DNA of 64,000 nucleotides from Boswellia sacra (lineage: Eukaryota > Streptophyta > Magnoliopsida > Sapindales > Burseraceae), in the NCBI GenBank assembly GCA_013180625.2, contig SNVD02000426.1, positions 1,211,001 through 1,275,000 on the forward strand, given 5' to 3'. Both the position numbers and the translations under genes were made by a program. Under the pieces are notes generated by a model. It was not told where the DNA came from. It saw nothing but the letters and a program-made list of their open reading frames with translations, and did not search any database. Shown here piece after piece: positions 12,511-24,824 of this stretch (the first letter of the stretch is position 1; the number at the start of each line of letters is the position of its first letter).

Positions 12511-13448
12511 TGAGGAAAATTTACCGGACTAGCCCCCATTTTAGGGTCTTTTTACCAATGGTCTCGTGCCTACAAAATTTTCATAACATGGCCTCCAAAT
12601 AACCTCTTATTAAATGATGATCATATTACCCAATTCGACAGTTCGATGATGCTGAACTATAGTTCGATGATAGCATATCTAAATTTGACGATGATTCGAC
12701 ATAGTTGGACAAGTGTTTGACATAAAATTTGACGGTTTGACAGATATTCGATAATTCGACGAGTGAATTCGACGACTCTTCGTTCACTTATCGTATCATC
12801 AAACTCCTTTAACCATCGTCAATGCTCCACTTTTAGTATAAAACCCAGAAACCCACACCAAGACTTAACATCCCAATGCCCATAATCAACAATCATACAA
12901 TTTTCACAACAAAAAAGTCAAAAAAAAAGCAAACTAAAAACTTCAATTAAGATGTCTCCAAATGGTTTGTTGATCCATTGGAACTTAGGGTTTCAAACTT
13001 AATTTGAGGAATTAATGAGTGAAGGGCAACACCAGTCGATTGATATTAAGATTCTTACATATCAAACTTCTATCAATTATCCATGATAGGATAGAAATTG
13101 TTTGATTAAGAAAGAACGGTTGATGGGTGAGTTTTTTTAAAGTAAGGAGGATGGTCCATACTCAAATAGGGGGCGTTTCCACACTAATTCACCAAACTCT
13201 GGGGCTTATATCCCTTCCTCCCAACCTTTTGTCTCATAACTCTTCCTAGCAATGGCTAGGAAATCAAGGGAAGAGTGTTTTGGCATTTCAACGTTTTCGG
13301 TTAAGGGTTTTGTTCAATAAAATTCAAATTATTAGAGGTTATTAGTATTATTTTTCATATCGGAGGCCATGCCATAAAATATATTTACCCAGGAGGTTAT
13401 TTCTAAAAAGGCCCCAAAATTGGGAGTTAGTTTGGTAAATTTCGCCTC
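12511..13448. mobile_element. Non-autonomous Mutator-like element with long inverted ends
   Basis: The left end (GAGGAAAATTTACC..., from about 12512) and the reverse complement of the right end (GAGGCGAAATTTACC..., to about 13448) match over about 85 bp. The match includes ATTTTAGGGTCTTTTT against ATTTTGGGGCCTTTTT, and CATGGCCTCC at the inner limit. Flanking 9-mers CGACTCTTT (12502-12510) and CGCCTCTTT (13443-13451) agree at 8 of 9 positions and may be the target duplication, although the right copy overlaps the inverted end. The inside is about 0.75 kb with no transposase and is rich in TTCGAC/TTTGAC words, especially 12630-12780. Confidence 0.7.
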
Positions 13449-15334
13449 TTTCAAATATGAACTTGAATTAAAGTAGTTATTGTTGAGACATTGAGCCAAG
13501 CAACCAACCTATCTCGTATTTGTGGGAAAACGATCATGGGCTGTTTGTTTGTACGTTTGTACGCTTGAATTTGTTTTATTTAAAAAGATTTTAGGTTGCT
13601 TTTTTTATAAAGTTATAATAAATCACAAATTATCTCATAGTAATAGTTGATTTATAAAATTTTATGTATATAATTTGTCTTTATAAACTCTTGTCACATC
13701 ATTTATAATAATAATTTTATATTTATAAAGTTTATGTATAAAGTTTATATAATATTATAAATAAAAAATTTGATAAAAGTTATCAATATAAGAATGGATG
13801 AGTTATCTGATATTAGATTAATAATAAAAAAATTAATAATAACTTTATAGGAAAATATTACCAATTATGGGTAAAATAAAATTATTTGACGAGACGAGAA
13901 GATATAGGATGTCACATCCAACCGACTAAACCAATAGTGAGCATGACATGGAAAATGGCCCTTGAAACTTTTTTCTATTGTCGACAAAAAAATTTACATG
14001 GGCCTTCTTGGAATATCGGAGATACAAGAAACTTTGATATTACACTTCTCAATACTAGAACACTTCACTCTGCGGGACCACTCGACGTCCAGTCACCAGA
14101 GAATTCAAAGTAAATTGACTAAAGCAGAAAAATCTAAAATTTAAAAAAGAAGTAATCAAATATTGGTAATAGAAATTACTTGAATTGAGAGCGTGCAATG
14201 GAAGGAGCATTCGAGTCTTCATATACAAAACAAAGTGGGTGTGGATCCCATGCCTCGCCTATACTGATCATTACATGCTCGAATATGACCACCATTGTGA
14301 GCAACCCTGGACCATTTCTTCTCTATTCAACTCATTTAATTCGCCAACATTTTTATTTTTCAATTTCTCCTGGATCTTATAGGTCATATTTTAGCAGCCA
14401 CAGTCGAGAAAATATCAATTCTTTCAGACCTGACCGTTAACATCACAAACTCAAATCAATTCCTCCCTGTGTGGCCACTAATCAATTTTATGAACTTGGA
14501 ACAAATTTATTGGTTCGTATATTAAAATATATATTATTCCCTTTAAAAATCTTGTGGAACTCGTATTCTGATACTAAGCTAAGATTTTCTAGTTATTTAT
14601 TATAATTATTGTTAAATCGAACATGTGGGGCATGGCAAAATTAATGTATATATATTCACTATCAAATATATATTTTTCAGTTGGTGGAGGGAAAAAGAGA
14701 AGTAGTTTGTTTAATACCTAATTTGGAAGAAATAAATTACTTCTAATTAAGCTATATATGTATAACTTTTCAAGATGTATTAAATCGAATCTCGAACATG
14801 TAAAGACATATTATTATATGCTCATGCTCTCCTAATATTCACTGAATATAACGTAGCACTTTAGCTATAACTAGTTTAAGAAACCTAACAACGGTCCTAA
14901 GACGAAACTGTCTTCTGATAAAATAAATATTTGTAGTACCGGAATTTCCCATTACTTTTGCAAAAGAAAATTTTAATAGTTGCTTTTGACCGGACAAATA
15001 TTTCGCTTTGAGAACATATAAACCAGCTAAGCTGGACCCTGCTGGATGGCTTTCCTCTTGGAAAATAAGAGCACGTATAGACGTCAAGTAATCAAATATT
15101 GAAAAATATACGAGTCAAAAATTAGGTATTGACTGATCAACTGTAAGTAATGCTAGGTGGCAGAGGCGAAACGTTTACTCATTCATTCTTTGCCATGTAT
15201 TAAATTAAATAATGGTTACAATTTTAGTTGTTCTGTTTTAGTTCCAATTTGTTCCTTTTTCTTTGTTTTATATAACCCACTTCCTTAATATTAAAAACAT
15301 ACAATATTTAACAATTATTAGTTATATAATTTTT

Positions 15335-15500
15335 TAGATGCATGTTAATATAATATTAAATTTATAATTTATATATAACTTAAATTTTATTATCTGATAT
15401 AAATTATCATATTAAAATATAAAATTTATTAAAAAAATTTATATTTTTAATAAAATTTTATCATATAAATTATCTTATTATATTATATAATTGATATTGT
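15335..15500. repeat. AT-rich foldback (MITE-like), family copy 1
   Basis: Two arms of the type AAATTATCATAT...AATTTATT and AATAAAATTTTATCATATAAATTAT face each other around a short centre. The same organisation recurs at 25536-25660, 25740-25858 and 49630-49790. Confidence 0.45.
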
Positions 15501-15713
15501 AAATAGATTGTAAAACTAGCGTCGGTGATAATTTAAAGTACGTATTACAGTGGCCCTTATACAAATAGATTTTTTAATCTTTAAAAACTGAAAGGGTATG
15601 TGACATGTCTCACATAATTTTTTTTTTCTTTTTTATCCTTCGGGTGGGCAGGCATGGGAATCTTTCTGATGTAAGCTGGGCCATCCCTATTCAATTTTTC
15701 ACCTTACAAAAGC

Positions 15714-15723
15714 TCTATAAATA
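15714..15723 (+). promoter_or_regulatory. TATA box of the PB1-domain gene
   Basis: TCTATAAATA lies about 135 bp upstream of ATG 15857, which leaves a leader of roughly 100 nt. The position and sequence are typical of a plant core promoter. Confidence 0.6.
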
Positions 15724-15856
15724 AGACATAAGGAGTACCAAACCTAGGCTTGAAGACGCCACTAAAAAAGCATCTTCCAAGCCCTCTGCTCAAGCCCTTT
15801 TCCGTCCTTTTTCACTAGAGTTAACCCAATTACTTTTCTAATATTCAACTGTAAGC

Positions 15857-16637
15857 ATGGTCGGACCTTCCCTTGACACCTCCCTCAAACCCTCCAACAA
15901 CACCATCAAATTCCTTTGCAGTTATGGCGGCAAGATCCTCCCCCGTTACCCTGACGGCAAACTCCGTTACCACGGCGGTGAAACCCGTGTCCTTGCCGTT
16001 CATCGCTCCATCCCCTTTGCCGGTAAGTTCTTACATATTTTCGTATTAATTATTCGTTTTATAGCTTATACGATATCCAAAATTTGTGTTAAGAGATGCC
16101 GATATACGTACAAATACATATACGTAGTTTTAGTACGGAAAATGATTTGGGGTGAAATTATGGTGTGTGGTTACAGAGCTGTTGTTGAAGCTTGGAGAGT
16201 TGTGTGGAACGCCAGTGAGTCTACGCTGTCAATTGCCAACCGAAGACCTAGACGCTCTGGTTTCGATCACCTCTGATGAGGATCTCGCCAATCTCATCGA
16301 GGAATACGATCGAGCTGCATCACCTCCATCTTCTTTAAAGATAAGGGCTTTCCTTTCACTGCCAAAACCATCCAAAAAAATCTCATCATCATCTTCACCT
16401 CCATCATCAAATTCCTCATCGCCAAAATCATCAACATCGTGTTACAATACTGCTTCAACTTCCACCACAACAAGGTTCACCGTTACCGACCTGTGCCACC
16501 GTCCGATCTCGGCGGCTCCAGTAGCTTTCCTACCTTGCTTGGAAAAATCTGCCGCAAAGAGTCCTCACCATGCTTATTATGCTCATGGAAACCCTAGCCA
16601 TATCTACCTTATCCATAACGGGAACTACTGGCAATAA
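15857..16637 (+). CDS. PB1-domain-containing protein, 2 exons
   Basis: This is a 208-residue protein from exons 15857-16022 and 16177-16637 (phase-1 intron; the codon G|AG restores E at the junction). The N-terminal PB1 (octicosapeptide/Phox/Bem1p) domain covers about residues 15-110: IKFLCSYGGKILPRYPDGKL, then RYHGGETRVLAV, and the acidic OPCA-like part ITSDEDLANLIEEYDRA. Here the basic and acidic faces that PB1 domains use to pair with each other are both visible. After it comes a Ser/Pro-rich tract, probably disordered, and a His/Tyr-rich tail ending GNYWQ. The short plant PB1 proteins of this shape are mostly of unknown function. No DNA-binding or kinase domain is fused, unlike ARF or Raf-like PB1 proteins. 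Confidence 0.93.
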
Positions 16638-19600
16638 CGGTTCGAACTCAGCCCAGAAATTTCCATCAAGGACATTTAAGGGAAAAAATTACCATAAGTA
16701 GGCAAAGAATTCTATGGATATTTTTATATATATTAATATAAATATATATATGATGTAATGGGACTGTAAATCGTTAAGAAGGATTGCTTTCTTTTGATGC
16801 GTGGCCATTAATGAATTTTCAGTCCAATTCCGTTTTGATCCAAATTTTTGTGATGGTGAGGGTTTTTTTTTTTTTTGGTTGATGTATAACTTTCGTGCAT
16901 GTACAGCAGCTTCCACCGTTCATTAATCACGTTAGGATTCGTTAAGAGCAGTTTGTCCGCGTTCACTGTCCTATAACCTTAGCAGGAGATGACTTTGTTG
17001 TGTTGTGTTGTGTCAGATTCTGGTTTGTTTGTGTTGTGTGACACGTCGTCTTCCCTATCCGTAAGTTTCCACTGTTGCGTAACACTTTTGTTTGTGTCTC
17101 TTCTCCGTCATCTCCGTTTTGCTTTTGCGTGGCCTGTACACTACAGCCATTATTATCTGCTGCCTCTGTTATGCTTTGTCTCCATTGTCCCACCTCTTGT
17201 GTATATATTTTTCTTTTATTTTTTATAATTTACCGCTCTTTTTTTTGGGGGGAAATTTGTTTTCTGTTAAGTAATGTTTGTTAACGTGATTTGCAGGTCA
17301 ATGAAGTGATCAGTACTGATTATGGAGAATCAAGCTTGAAGCTACTAATTAAGTATGGCAAAATATAAGATCGAATTTTAAGGACTTGATGCGTTGGAGT
17401 TAGCAACAGGCAAGTTCTTTCGTTATATTTCCTCTTGAACCCTCGTTCACTTCTGAAATTGATTAGATGCGTAGGACATCAATAAGCTATTCATTTATTA
17501 TCTCAACTCCTTTGCATCAAAATTTAATTACTTGATTTATTTTTCCGGATTAATGTTACTTGCAGAAATTAGACACTTTCGTATACACATTCTTAAATTT
17601 AATAAAGAATGAAGTAGCTAGTTATATATGCAATTAGAATGTAATGAGCAAAACTATGCACATTTCCGGATCTTTTAGTAAAGAGATTAGCGAAATATAC
17701 ATTGAGGAATAACATTAAAGATATCCCATATACACAACAATAATCTTTCAATTCCATTCTTCACATACAGCTTAGCTTCTATGATGTTTTATGTTTCTTT
17801 ATTATGGGCCACATATGGCTAACTGGTGCCGCTGATTGGTTTTCATTTTGACCAGATTCTATTGATCGCAGTGGGGGATGATGGCAACAAAGAAAGCGCT
17901 GGTAGTTGAGATCCATATCAAAACAAAAACTTCCAAGAACAGTAACAATTTATTGGAGATGGACTCATTGGGGACCATATGCATGCATTTGGGGTTATAA
18001 ATGAAAACTCTAGCTACCCCATCATATCTCTAACACCGGAAGAACTTACTGAATTCTTGAACATGGAAGAAAGAAGAGAACCATAGAAGAGTCACATAGG
18101 CCATGACAGCTGGTCGATGAGGATGCTAGCTAGCTGCACTATATAATATTATAATAACAATAATTATTCTCAATCAAAATCATAAAATAAAAAAAATAAA
18201 TTTAAAAGTAATCAATAAAATACAAGAGAGAAAATTGGCACCATTCATTGGAGGAGGAAAGAAAAGAAGAGAATAACCCATCAATTGGCTACTATGATTT
18301 TTAAAACAAACGAAAGGCTCTCAAGAAGTCTCCAATATTGTAGCATTCAAAAGAAGCTAGGTAGGAGAAGATCAAGATTCCCTTGGCTGGGCTGTCCCGC
18401 CATGTTTTGGAGGGATATAAGTTAAGTAAGAGAAGCGAAGCAAATAAAAAAAGGGGGTTGATGATACTTGATCATTAATTGTTATCCCGTGAAATAAAGA
18501 TAAAGAGGTTTAAGGTTATCCTACCCCACCATGTGCCATCTTTTTCTTTATTTCTGTCCAGCAATAAAGAAAAGATAATAAAATATATAGTATTAGTATA
18601 TTCCCCCCCAAAGCTTGAAAGCTTGGAGTTATTTAATTTGGACAGATCGTGAGAGAGAGGCGAGCAATGTTGAGATATGAGAATCTGCATGCAGAAAGTG
18701 GCAATATATGTCATGGATCCCACGAAGGCACGCGCCGTGTCTAACCCGCGTCTGTGACTGGGGAAAACGAAACAATTAATAATATTGATAGTGACTGGAG
18801 ACAGAATGGGCAAGGTGCGTTCCAGTTGATGATGAAGATCGATCGTGCAGGCTGGGGACCCTTTGGAAGTGAAGAGGACACCTGAAGCTTAAAGGGATTG
18901 TTCGTTAGGAACTTGATATATAAGAATTACAGCGCATTTGTTGTTAGGCTTTTCTATTATCTAAAAAAAATTTTTTTATGTTAAAATCTCTTTTTTATTT
19001 TATTTTGTGTCATTTAATTATCATATAAGAAGCTTGTATAAAAGGTTAAAAAAATTACTTTTTATTTTTTTAAGAGAAGTCTAAAATTAAAACTTTTGAG
19101 AACAAATTTTGAGTTTTTTAAAAATATTAAAGGTATATTTACTTAATTTAAATATTTTATTTTATTTTTTTATAATAAAATTTTATTTTAATAATTTAAT
19201 TATAATAAGTTTTTTTATATTTATCTATCAAATAAACAAAATAACTTTTTAATAAAAGCTTTCACTAAAAGAGTCTACTTAAATAAGTTCTATGAGTCGA
19301 AATAAACAGGATATATTAATTGAGGATATATACAAGGTCATGGTACCAATAAAATTTAAAAAAGTATAATACATAGAATATAATTAAGCAGTTGAAGGGC
19401 TTTATTTTAAATCATGTGTATTGATCGGTGTGTATGGAGGCTTTTCCTGGGAACAAATGCGTTAAACTTTGAGAATATACGTATAATTATAATTTTTAAT
19501 ACATAATTCAATATAAATTATCGACTTCCCCATATTATTGGTTGTCAACGAATACTAGAGGGACAAGGGTACAAGTGAGGCTTGAAATATATGGCTGGTT

Positions 19601-20771
19601 CTTGAGCTCTTGCAGATGCAGATGGAACAACCTAGCGATAGAATCAAATTTATAAAATAAGTTAAAAAAAAAAAAAAAAACCCTTTGTTTTTACTTTCAA
19701 AGGCAATAGATATTCTGAAAGCATTAGAACGTTTGTTTCAGCTTTGTTATTGGTCGAAATGTTTTTTTTTTAAATGTTAAAAGCTTTTAAAAATTTTTCT
19801 TTTGTTTGGTCTCTTTAAGAAGTGTTTTATGGGTGATTAAAAATTATTTTATGTAAATTCTGTTTAATTTTTTTTAGTTATGGAATATCAAAAATACTAT
19901 TCATTTATTTTAAAAAATTTTATCTTATTTTTTCCTTCTAATAAAGATCTTTTTAATAAATTAATGATTATAAATATCTTTATATTCAATCTATTAAATA
20001 ATTAATAATTTTTTTAATACAATTTTTATCTCAAAAAGCTAGACTCATATAGAAATTAACAAACCCTTCGTTCATGTTGCCCACAAGCAAGCTATATATA
20101 ATCGTTCGTGAATCAAATAATTTTTAAGAAATAAATACGTGTGTAGAAAGAAGATCTTTTCCGAATATGTGGTTGAGCGGAGACTCTGGAATTCTGGGAA
20201 GTAAAGAAGGTGGGTTAAGATCTATTGGCAACTGACCAATAAATTTTTGAAGGCAAATTATGTCAATGGACCTACCAATTATATTGGTTATTTAATTTGT
20301 TGCTACTTATCTTGTTCCAAGTTGAATTAGTACAGTAGTTAAATTAGTCCATGCATAAAACAAACTATAATTAGCACTAAACAGTGATTGATTAGACAGT
20401 GTAATGATGAATCTCAGATATTTGTTAATGGATTGTGAAAGAGATAAGATCAGAACGCAGGACCATGAGTGTCAAAAATTCGTCTAGAATAATCTTATGT
20501 GTATTTTCGAAGGAATAAAATCGTTTTAGCGAGGGCCCAGCTTTCAGAATTTGCTTGAATTCAAGATTTTGATTGCATTTCAGTTACAGGAGCTTGCAGA
20601 TCGATGAAGCATAAATGTTGCAATAATTGGGTTGATGAGTCGTAAGGGAGTTATCACATAATGGCTGATCAAGAACAAAATTAAAAGAAAAACCCTGGAA
20701 TTTGGCTTAGACAGGAAATGTCACGCTTGGTGGAAACCTAAAACTAATAAAAATAGAGTAATATTATGATT
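16638..20771. other. Gene-poor intergenic region
   Basis: The left end holds the PB1 gene 3' UTR and downstream sequence. 18.9-19.3 kb and 19.7-20.1 kb are very AT-rich with AAGCTTTTAAAA-type words, like decayed MITEs, but no firm terminal repeats were seen. No coding exon or microRNA was recognised on either strand. Confidence 0.4.
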
Positions 20772-20776
20772 ATTAT

Positions 20777-21474
20777 TGTTATGGCCATAATAATATTGGG
20801 CCCAATTGTCTCTAACACAGTAAGCCCATTACTGTGGTCCATTATCTGGGCCCATTATCTGGGCCCATTATCTGGGTCCCACAATGACCCAGCCCAGCTC
20901 AATTATTTATAATACGGTAAGCCCATTACCGTATCCCACTATCTGGGCCCATTACAGTAAGCCCATTACTGTATCCCATTATCTGGGCCCATTACAGTAA
21001 GCCCATTACTGTATCCCATTAGCTGGGCCTATTACAGTAAGCCCATTACTGTATCCTACTATCCGGGCCCATACGGTAAGCCCATTACCGTATCCCATTA
21101 CATGGGCCCATTACAGTAAGCCCATTACTGTAGCCCATCTTCTGGGCCTATTATCTGGGTTCCACAATAGCCCATCCCGACTCCTATATATACCCTCCGG
21201 AACGTTGCTCAAGGTAAACTTTTTACAAGTTGACAAATGCACATTTCTCTGAACTCTTTATCTCTCTACAATTCCTTTAGTTTGAGAGCTTCTCTCTCTA
21301 GGAATTTCTCCCAGAGAATTCCGGAGTGCCGGATACTGACTTGAGCGTCGGAGGGTCACCGCCGGCACTAGCGCCGGCACCCCTGACCGTTTTTCTGTGC
21401 TCGCAGGACCGGACCCGACACACGACCCGAGCTCCGACCCGCTCCCCCGGCCGTCCGGAAATCGTGCATCAACA
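20777..21474 (+). repeat. 5' LTR with palindromic TGGGCCC array
   Basis: From about 20815 to 21140 the LTR is a run of roughly 40-bp units. Each contains an inverted word TACAGTAAGCCCATTACTGTA (or the ACGG/CCGT version) alternating with TCTGGGCCCATTA. A TATA box (CTATATATACC, 21184-21194) and a CT-rich leader follow. TGGGCC is the site-II motif bound by plant TCP factors, so the array may act as the element's promoter; that is inference. Confidence 0.9.
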
Positions 21475-21476
21475 GT

Positions 21477-21492
21477 TGGCGCCGTCTGTGGG
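21477..21492 (+). other. Primer-binding site of the LTR element
   Basis: TGGCGCCGTCTGTGGG begins 3 bp after the 5' LTR. Words starting TGGCGCC at this place are the usual tRNA 3'-end complement in plant Gypsy-type elements. Which tRNA was not determined. Confidence 0.65.
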
Positions 21493-21499
21493 AAGAAAA

Positions 21500-23330
21500 A
21501 TTATTCAAGCTTGAAAGTCCGCGGAAGCACACCCGCGGACCCGCGGAAGAACGCCCGCGGACCCGCGGAAGAACGCCCGCGGAAGAAAAATTATTCAAGT
21601 CTGAAAAATCCGCGGAAGCGCGGAGGAAAAATTTTTAAAGCTTGAAAATCCGCGGAAGCATACCCGCGGAAGCATACTCGCGTACCCGCGGAAGCACACC
21701 CGCGGAGGAAAAATTATTCAAGCTTGAAAATCCGCGGAAGCGCGGAGGAAAAATTTTTAAAGCTTGAAAGTCCGCGGAAGCATACTCGCGGACCCGCGGA
21801 AGCACACCCGCGGAGGAAAAATTATTCAAGCTTGAAAGTCTGCGGAAGCGCGGAGGAAAAATTATTCAAGCTTGAAAGTCCGCAGAAGCGCGGAGGAAAA
21901 ATTATTCAAGCTTGAAAGTCCGCGGAAGCACACCCGCGGACCCGCGGAAGCATACCCGCGGAAGCACGTCCGCGGAAGCACACCCGCGGACCCGCGGAAG
22001 TACGACCGCGGAAGAAAAAATATTGAAACTTGAAAATCCGCGGAAGCACACCCGCGGAGAAAAAATATTAAAACTTGAAAATCCGCGGAAGCACTCCCGC
22101 GGAGGAAAAATTATTCAAGTTTGAAAATCCGCGGAAGCACACCCGCGGAAGAAAAATTATTCAAGCTTGAAAGTCCGCGGAAGCACACCCGCGTACCCGC
22201 GGAAGAACGCCCGCGGAAGAAAAATTATTCAAGTCTGAAAAATCCGCGGAAGCGCGAAGGAAAAATTTTTAAAGCTTGAAAATCCGCGGAAGCATACTCG
22301 CGTACCCGCGGAAGCACACCCGCGGAGGAAAAATTATTCAAGCTTGAAAATCCGCGGAAGCGCGGAGGAAAAATTTTTAAAGCTTGAAAGTCCGCGGAAG
22401 CATACTCGCGGACCCGCGGAAGCACACCCACGGAGGAAAAATTATTCAAGCTTGAAAGTCTGCGGAAGCGCGGAGGAAAAATTATTCAAGCTTGAAAGTC
22501 CGCAGAAGCGCGGAGGAAAAATTATTCAAGTTTGAAAGTCCGCGAAAGCACACCCGCGGACCCGCGGAAGCATACCCGCGGAAGCACGTCCGCGGAAGCA
22601 CACCCGCGGAAGCACGTCCGCGGAAGCACGCCCGTGGAGGCACGTCCGCGGAGAAAAAAAAAATATTAAAGCTTGAAAATCCGCGGAAGCACTCCCGCGG
22701 AGGAAAAATTATTCAAGTTTGAAAATCCGCGGAAGCACACCCGCGGAAGAAAAATTATTCAAATCTGAAAATCCGTGGAAGCACACCCGCGGACCCGCGG
22801 AAGTACGACCGCGGAAGAAAAAATATTGAAACTTGAAAATCCGCGGAAGCACACCCGCGGAGAAAAAATATTAAAACTTGAAAATCCGCGGAAGCACTCC
22901 CGCGGAGGAAAAAATTATTCAAGTTTGAAAATCCGCGGAAGCACACCCGCGGAAGAAAAATTATTCAAATCTGAAAATCTGCGGAAGCACGTCTGCGGAA
23001 GCATACCCACGGAAGCACGTCCGCGGAAGCACGCCCCCGAGGCACGTCCGCGGAGAAAAAAATATATATATATATATTAAAGCTTGAAAATCCGCGGAAG
23101 CACTCCCGCGGAGGAAAAATTATTCAAGTTTGAAAATTCGCGGAAACACCCCTGCGGAAAAAAAAAAATTAAGGTTTGAATTTTCGCAGAAACAGCCCCA
23201 CGGAGGAAAAAATATTATGGTTTGAAAATTCGCAGAAACACCCCTGCGGAGAAAAAATAAAAAAGGTTTGAAATTTCGCGAAAACACCCCCGCGAAAAAA
23301 ATTAAGGTTTGAAATTTTTCATAAACCCCC
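21500..23330. repeat. Tandem array of SacII-type palindromes (CCGCGG units)
   Basis: Units of about 40-60 bp combine CCGCGGAAGCACACCCGCGG with GGAAAAATTATTCAAGC and TTGAAAATCCGCGG. The joints create TTCAAGCTTGAA palindromes. Larger blocks are themselves repeated, for example the block ending near 21860 recurs 620 bp later and the block near 22001 recurs 803 bp later. From about 23100 the units decay to TTCGCAGAAACACCCC versions. Open frames through it are repeat artefacts. Confidence 0.9.
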
Positions 23331-23469
23331 CCACATTTTAAGTAAAAGTTTTGAAATTTTTCAGCAACACCCCCGAAGTTATATAATGGAAATTTCGGAA
23401 TTTGCTAATATGCCCCCGTACTTATTCAAATTTCCTGCAAAAAATCCTTACAAACTCACGTAAACCTGC

Positions 23470-24225
23470 ATGACACAGGCGGCAAGCTCAGCGCCCAGCG
23501 CGCACGCGATCGCCCATCGCCCAGCGCCCAACGCGCACGCGATCGCCCATCGCCCAGCGCCCAGCGCGCACGCGATCGCCCAGCGCCCAAGCGCCCAGCG
23601 CGCATGCGACTCGCCCAGTACGCACGCGATCGCCCAGCGCCCAAGCGCCCAGCGCGCAAGCGCCTCGCCCATGCGCGCGCCCAGCGCCTCGCCTCTCGCC
23701 TCGCGTTGCGCCCAGCCTGCCTCACCCGCGGCTCTCCCCCTCGCCGCTCGCCCGCGGCTCTCCCCTTCGCCGCTCGCCCAGCGTGCCCAGGCAGCGCCCC
23801 CAGGCAGCACGCCCAGGCCCGCCCAGGCAGCGCATGCAGCGCCCAGGCAGCGCCCAGGCGCGCTCATGCAGCGCCCAGGCAGCACCCAGGCAGCGCCCAG
23901 GCAGCGCGCCCAGGCAGCACCCAGGCTGCACGCCCAGGCAGCGCGCCCAGCGTGCCCAGGCAGCGCCCAGGCAGCGCGCCCAGCGTGCCCAGGCAGCACG
24001 CCCAGGCAGCGCCCAGGCAGCACCCAGGCAGCACGCCCAGGCAGCGCCCACGCAGCGCGCACAGGCAGCGCCCAGGCAACAGCCAGGCTGCACGCCCAGG
24101 CAGCGCGCCCAGCGCGCCCAGCGTGCCCAGGCAGCACACCCAGCGTGCCCAGGCAGCGCGTCCAGGCAGCACGCCCAGCGTGCCCAGGCAGCGCGCCCAG
24201 CGCCCCGCAGCTTGCCTCTCCCTTG
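23470..24225. repeat. GC-rich simple tandem repeats (GCGCCCAGC / CGCCCAGGCAGC)
   Basis: The left part repeats GCGCACGCGATCGCCCA (about 23500-23660). The right part repeats CGCCCAGGCAGCGCC and CCAGCGTGCCCAGG (about 23775-24200). Several frames on both strands stay open for 120-280 codons and would give Ala/Arg/Gln/Pro-rich repeats. Open frames on both strands at once show composition, not coding. Confidence 0.9.
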
Positions 24226-24807
24226 CGCCCCTCACGCACCTCGCCTACTTCTTCCTTGCGACCCACGCACAGCCTGCCTTTCATGTTTCTTTGGTGGTCT
24301 AAACCTTAAAGTCTAGACGCGCATGGGTTCAAGGCTTGGCAATCTGCCCTCAGCCTGAACCAATTCTGCTCGTGGCCTCGGTGGTCCAAACCTTATGTTT
24401 GGATATGATAAAGGGAACGGGTTCGAGCTTGGCATTTAGCATGCAGCATGAACTTTGAGCAATTAATTGAAAGAACAGCCCACCAGCGTCCCATGCATGC
24501 AGCACCCGGCGCCCTGTGCAACCCACAGCGCCCGGGCCCTCGCCCGCTCGCCCTTGCTCATGCAAGGCCTCGCAGGATCGATCCCGCACGCCCAGGACCT
24601 CGCTAGGTCATCTTACGTGCATAGTAGCTCGCCCACGCGAGCCTGTTGTGCACGTCGCTCGCCCATGCGGACTGATTCTCCTACAAGCATGGCGACTGGA
24701 AAATTCTTGCTCGGATTAAAGAGTTCTGTTTGCTGGGGTCACTTACACTGCTTACCTCCAAGCCTAGAATAACTAAATAGTCCCTACGTCGACCCATTGG
24801 TCAACTT

Positions 24808-24820
24808 GGGCCTGGGGGGA
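24808..24820 (+). other. Polypurine tract of the LTR element
   Basis: GGGCCTGGGGGGA lies 4 bp before the 3' LTR, in the position of the plus-strand primer. The CC and T make it an imperfect purine run. Confidence 0.55.
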
Positions 24821-24824
24821 CTAC

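Larger units (their letters stand above)
13452..15856. other. Intergenic, AT-rich; PB1-gene promoter at its end
   Basis: No gene was recognised. An AT-rich foldback occupies about 15335-15500. The promoter of the PB1 gene lies at the right end: a TGGGCC site-II-like word at about 15678 and a TATA box TCTATAAATA at 15714-15723. Confidence 0.45.

Noticed and set aside
18600..18900. Possible microRNA precursor because of short inverted words (AAGCTTGAAAGCTT)
   Set aside because: No known plant microRNA sequence and no long stem with small bulges was recognised on either strand.
21326..23080. Series of 60-100-codon frames with repeated NYSSLK / NNFSSA peptides
   Set aside because: They translate the CCGCGG tandem array in different frames; the peptides are repeat artefacts.
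23448..24309. Overlapping 278- and 279-codon open frames on both strands
   Set aside because: They lie wholly in GC-rich simple tandem repeats of a retroelement interior; openness on both strands reflects repeat composition. No domain or start context supports a gene.
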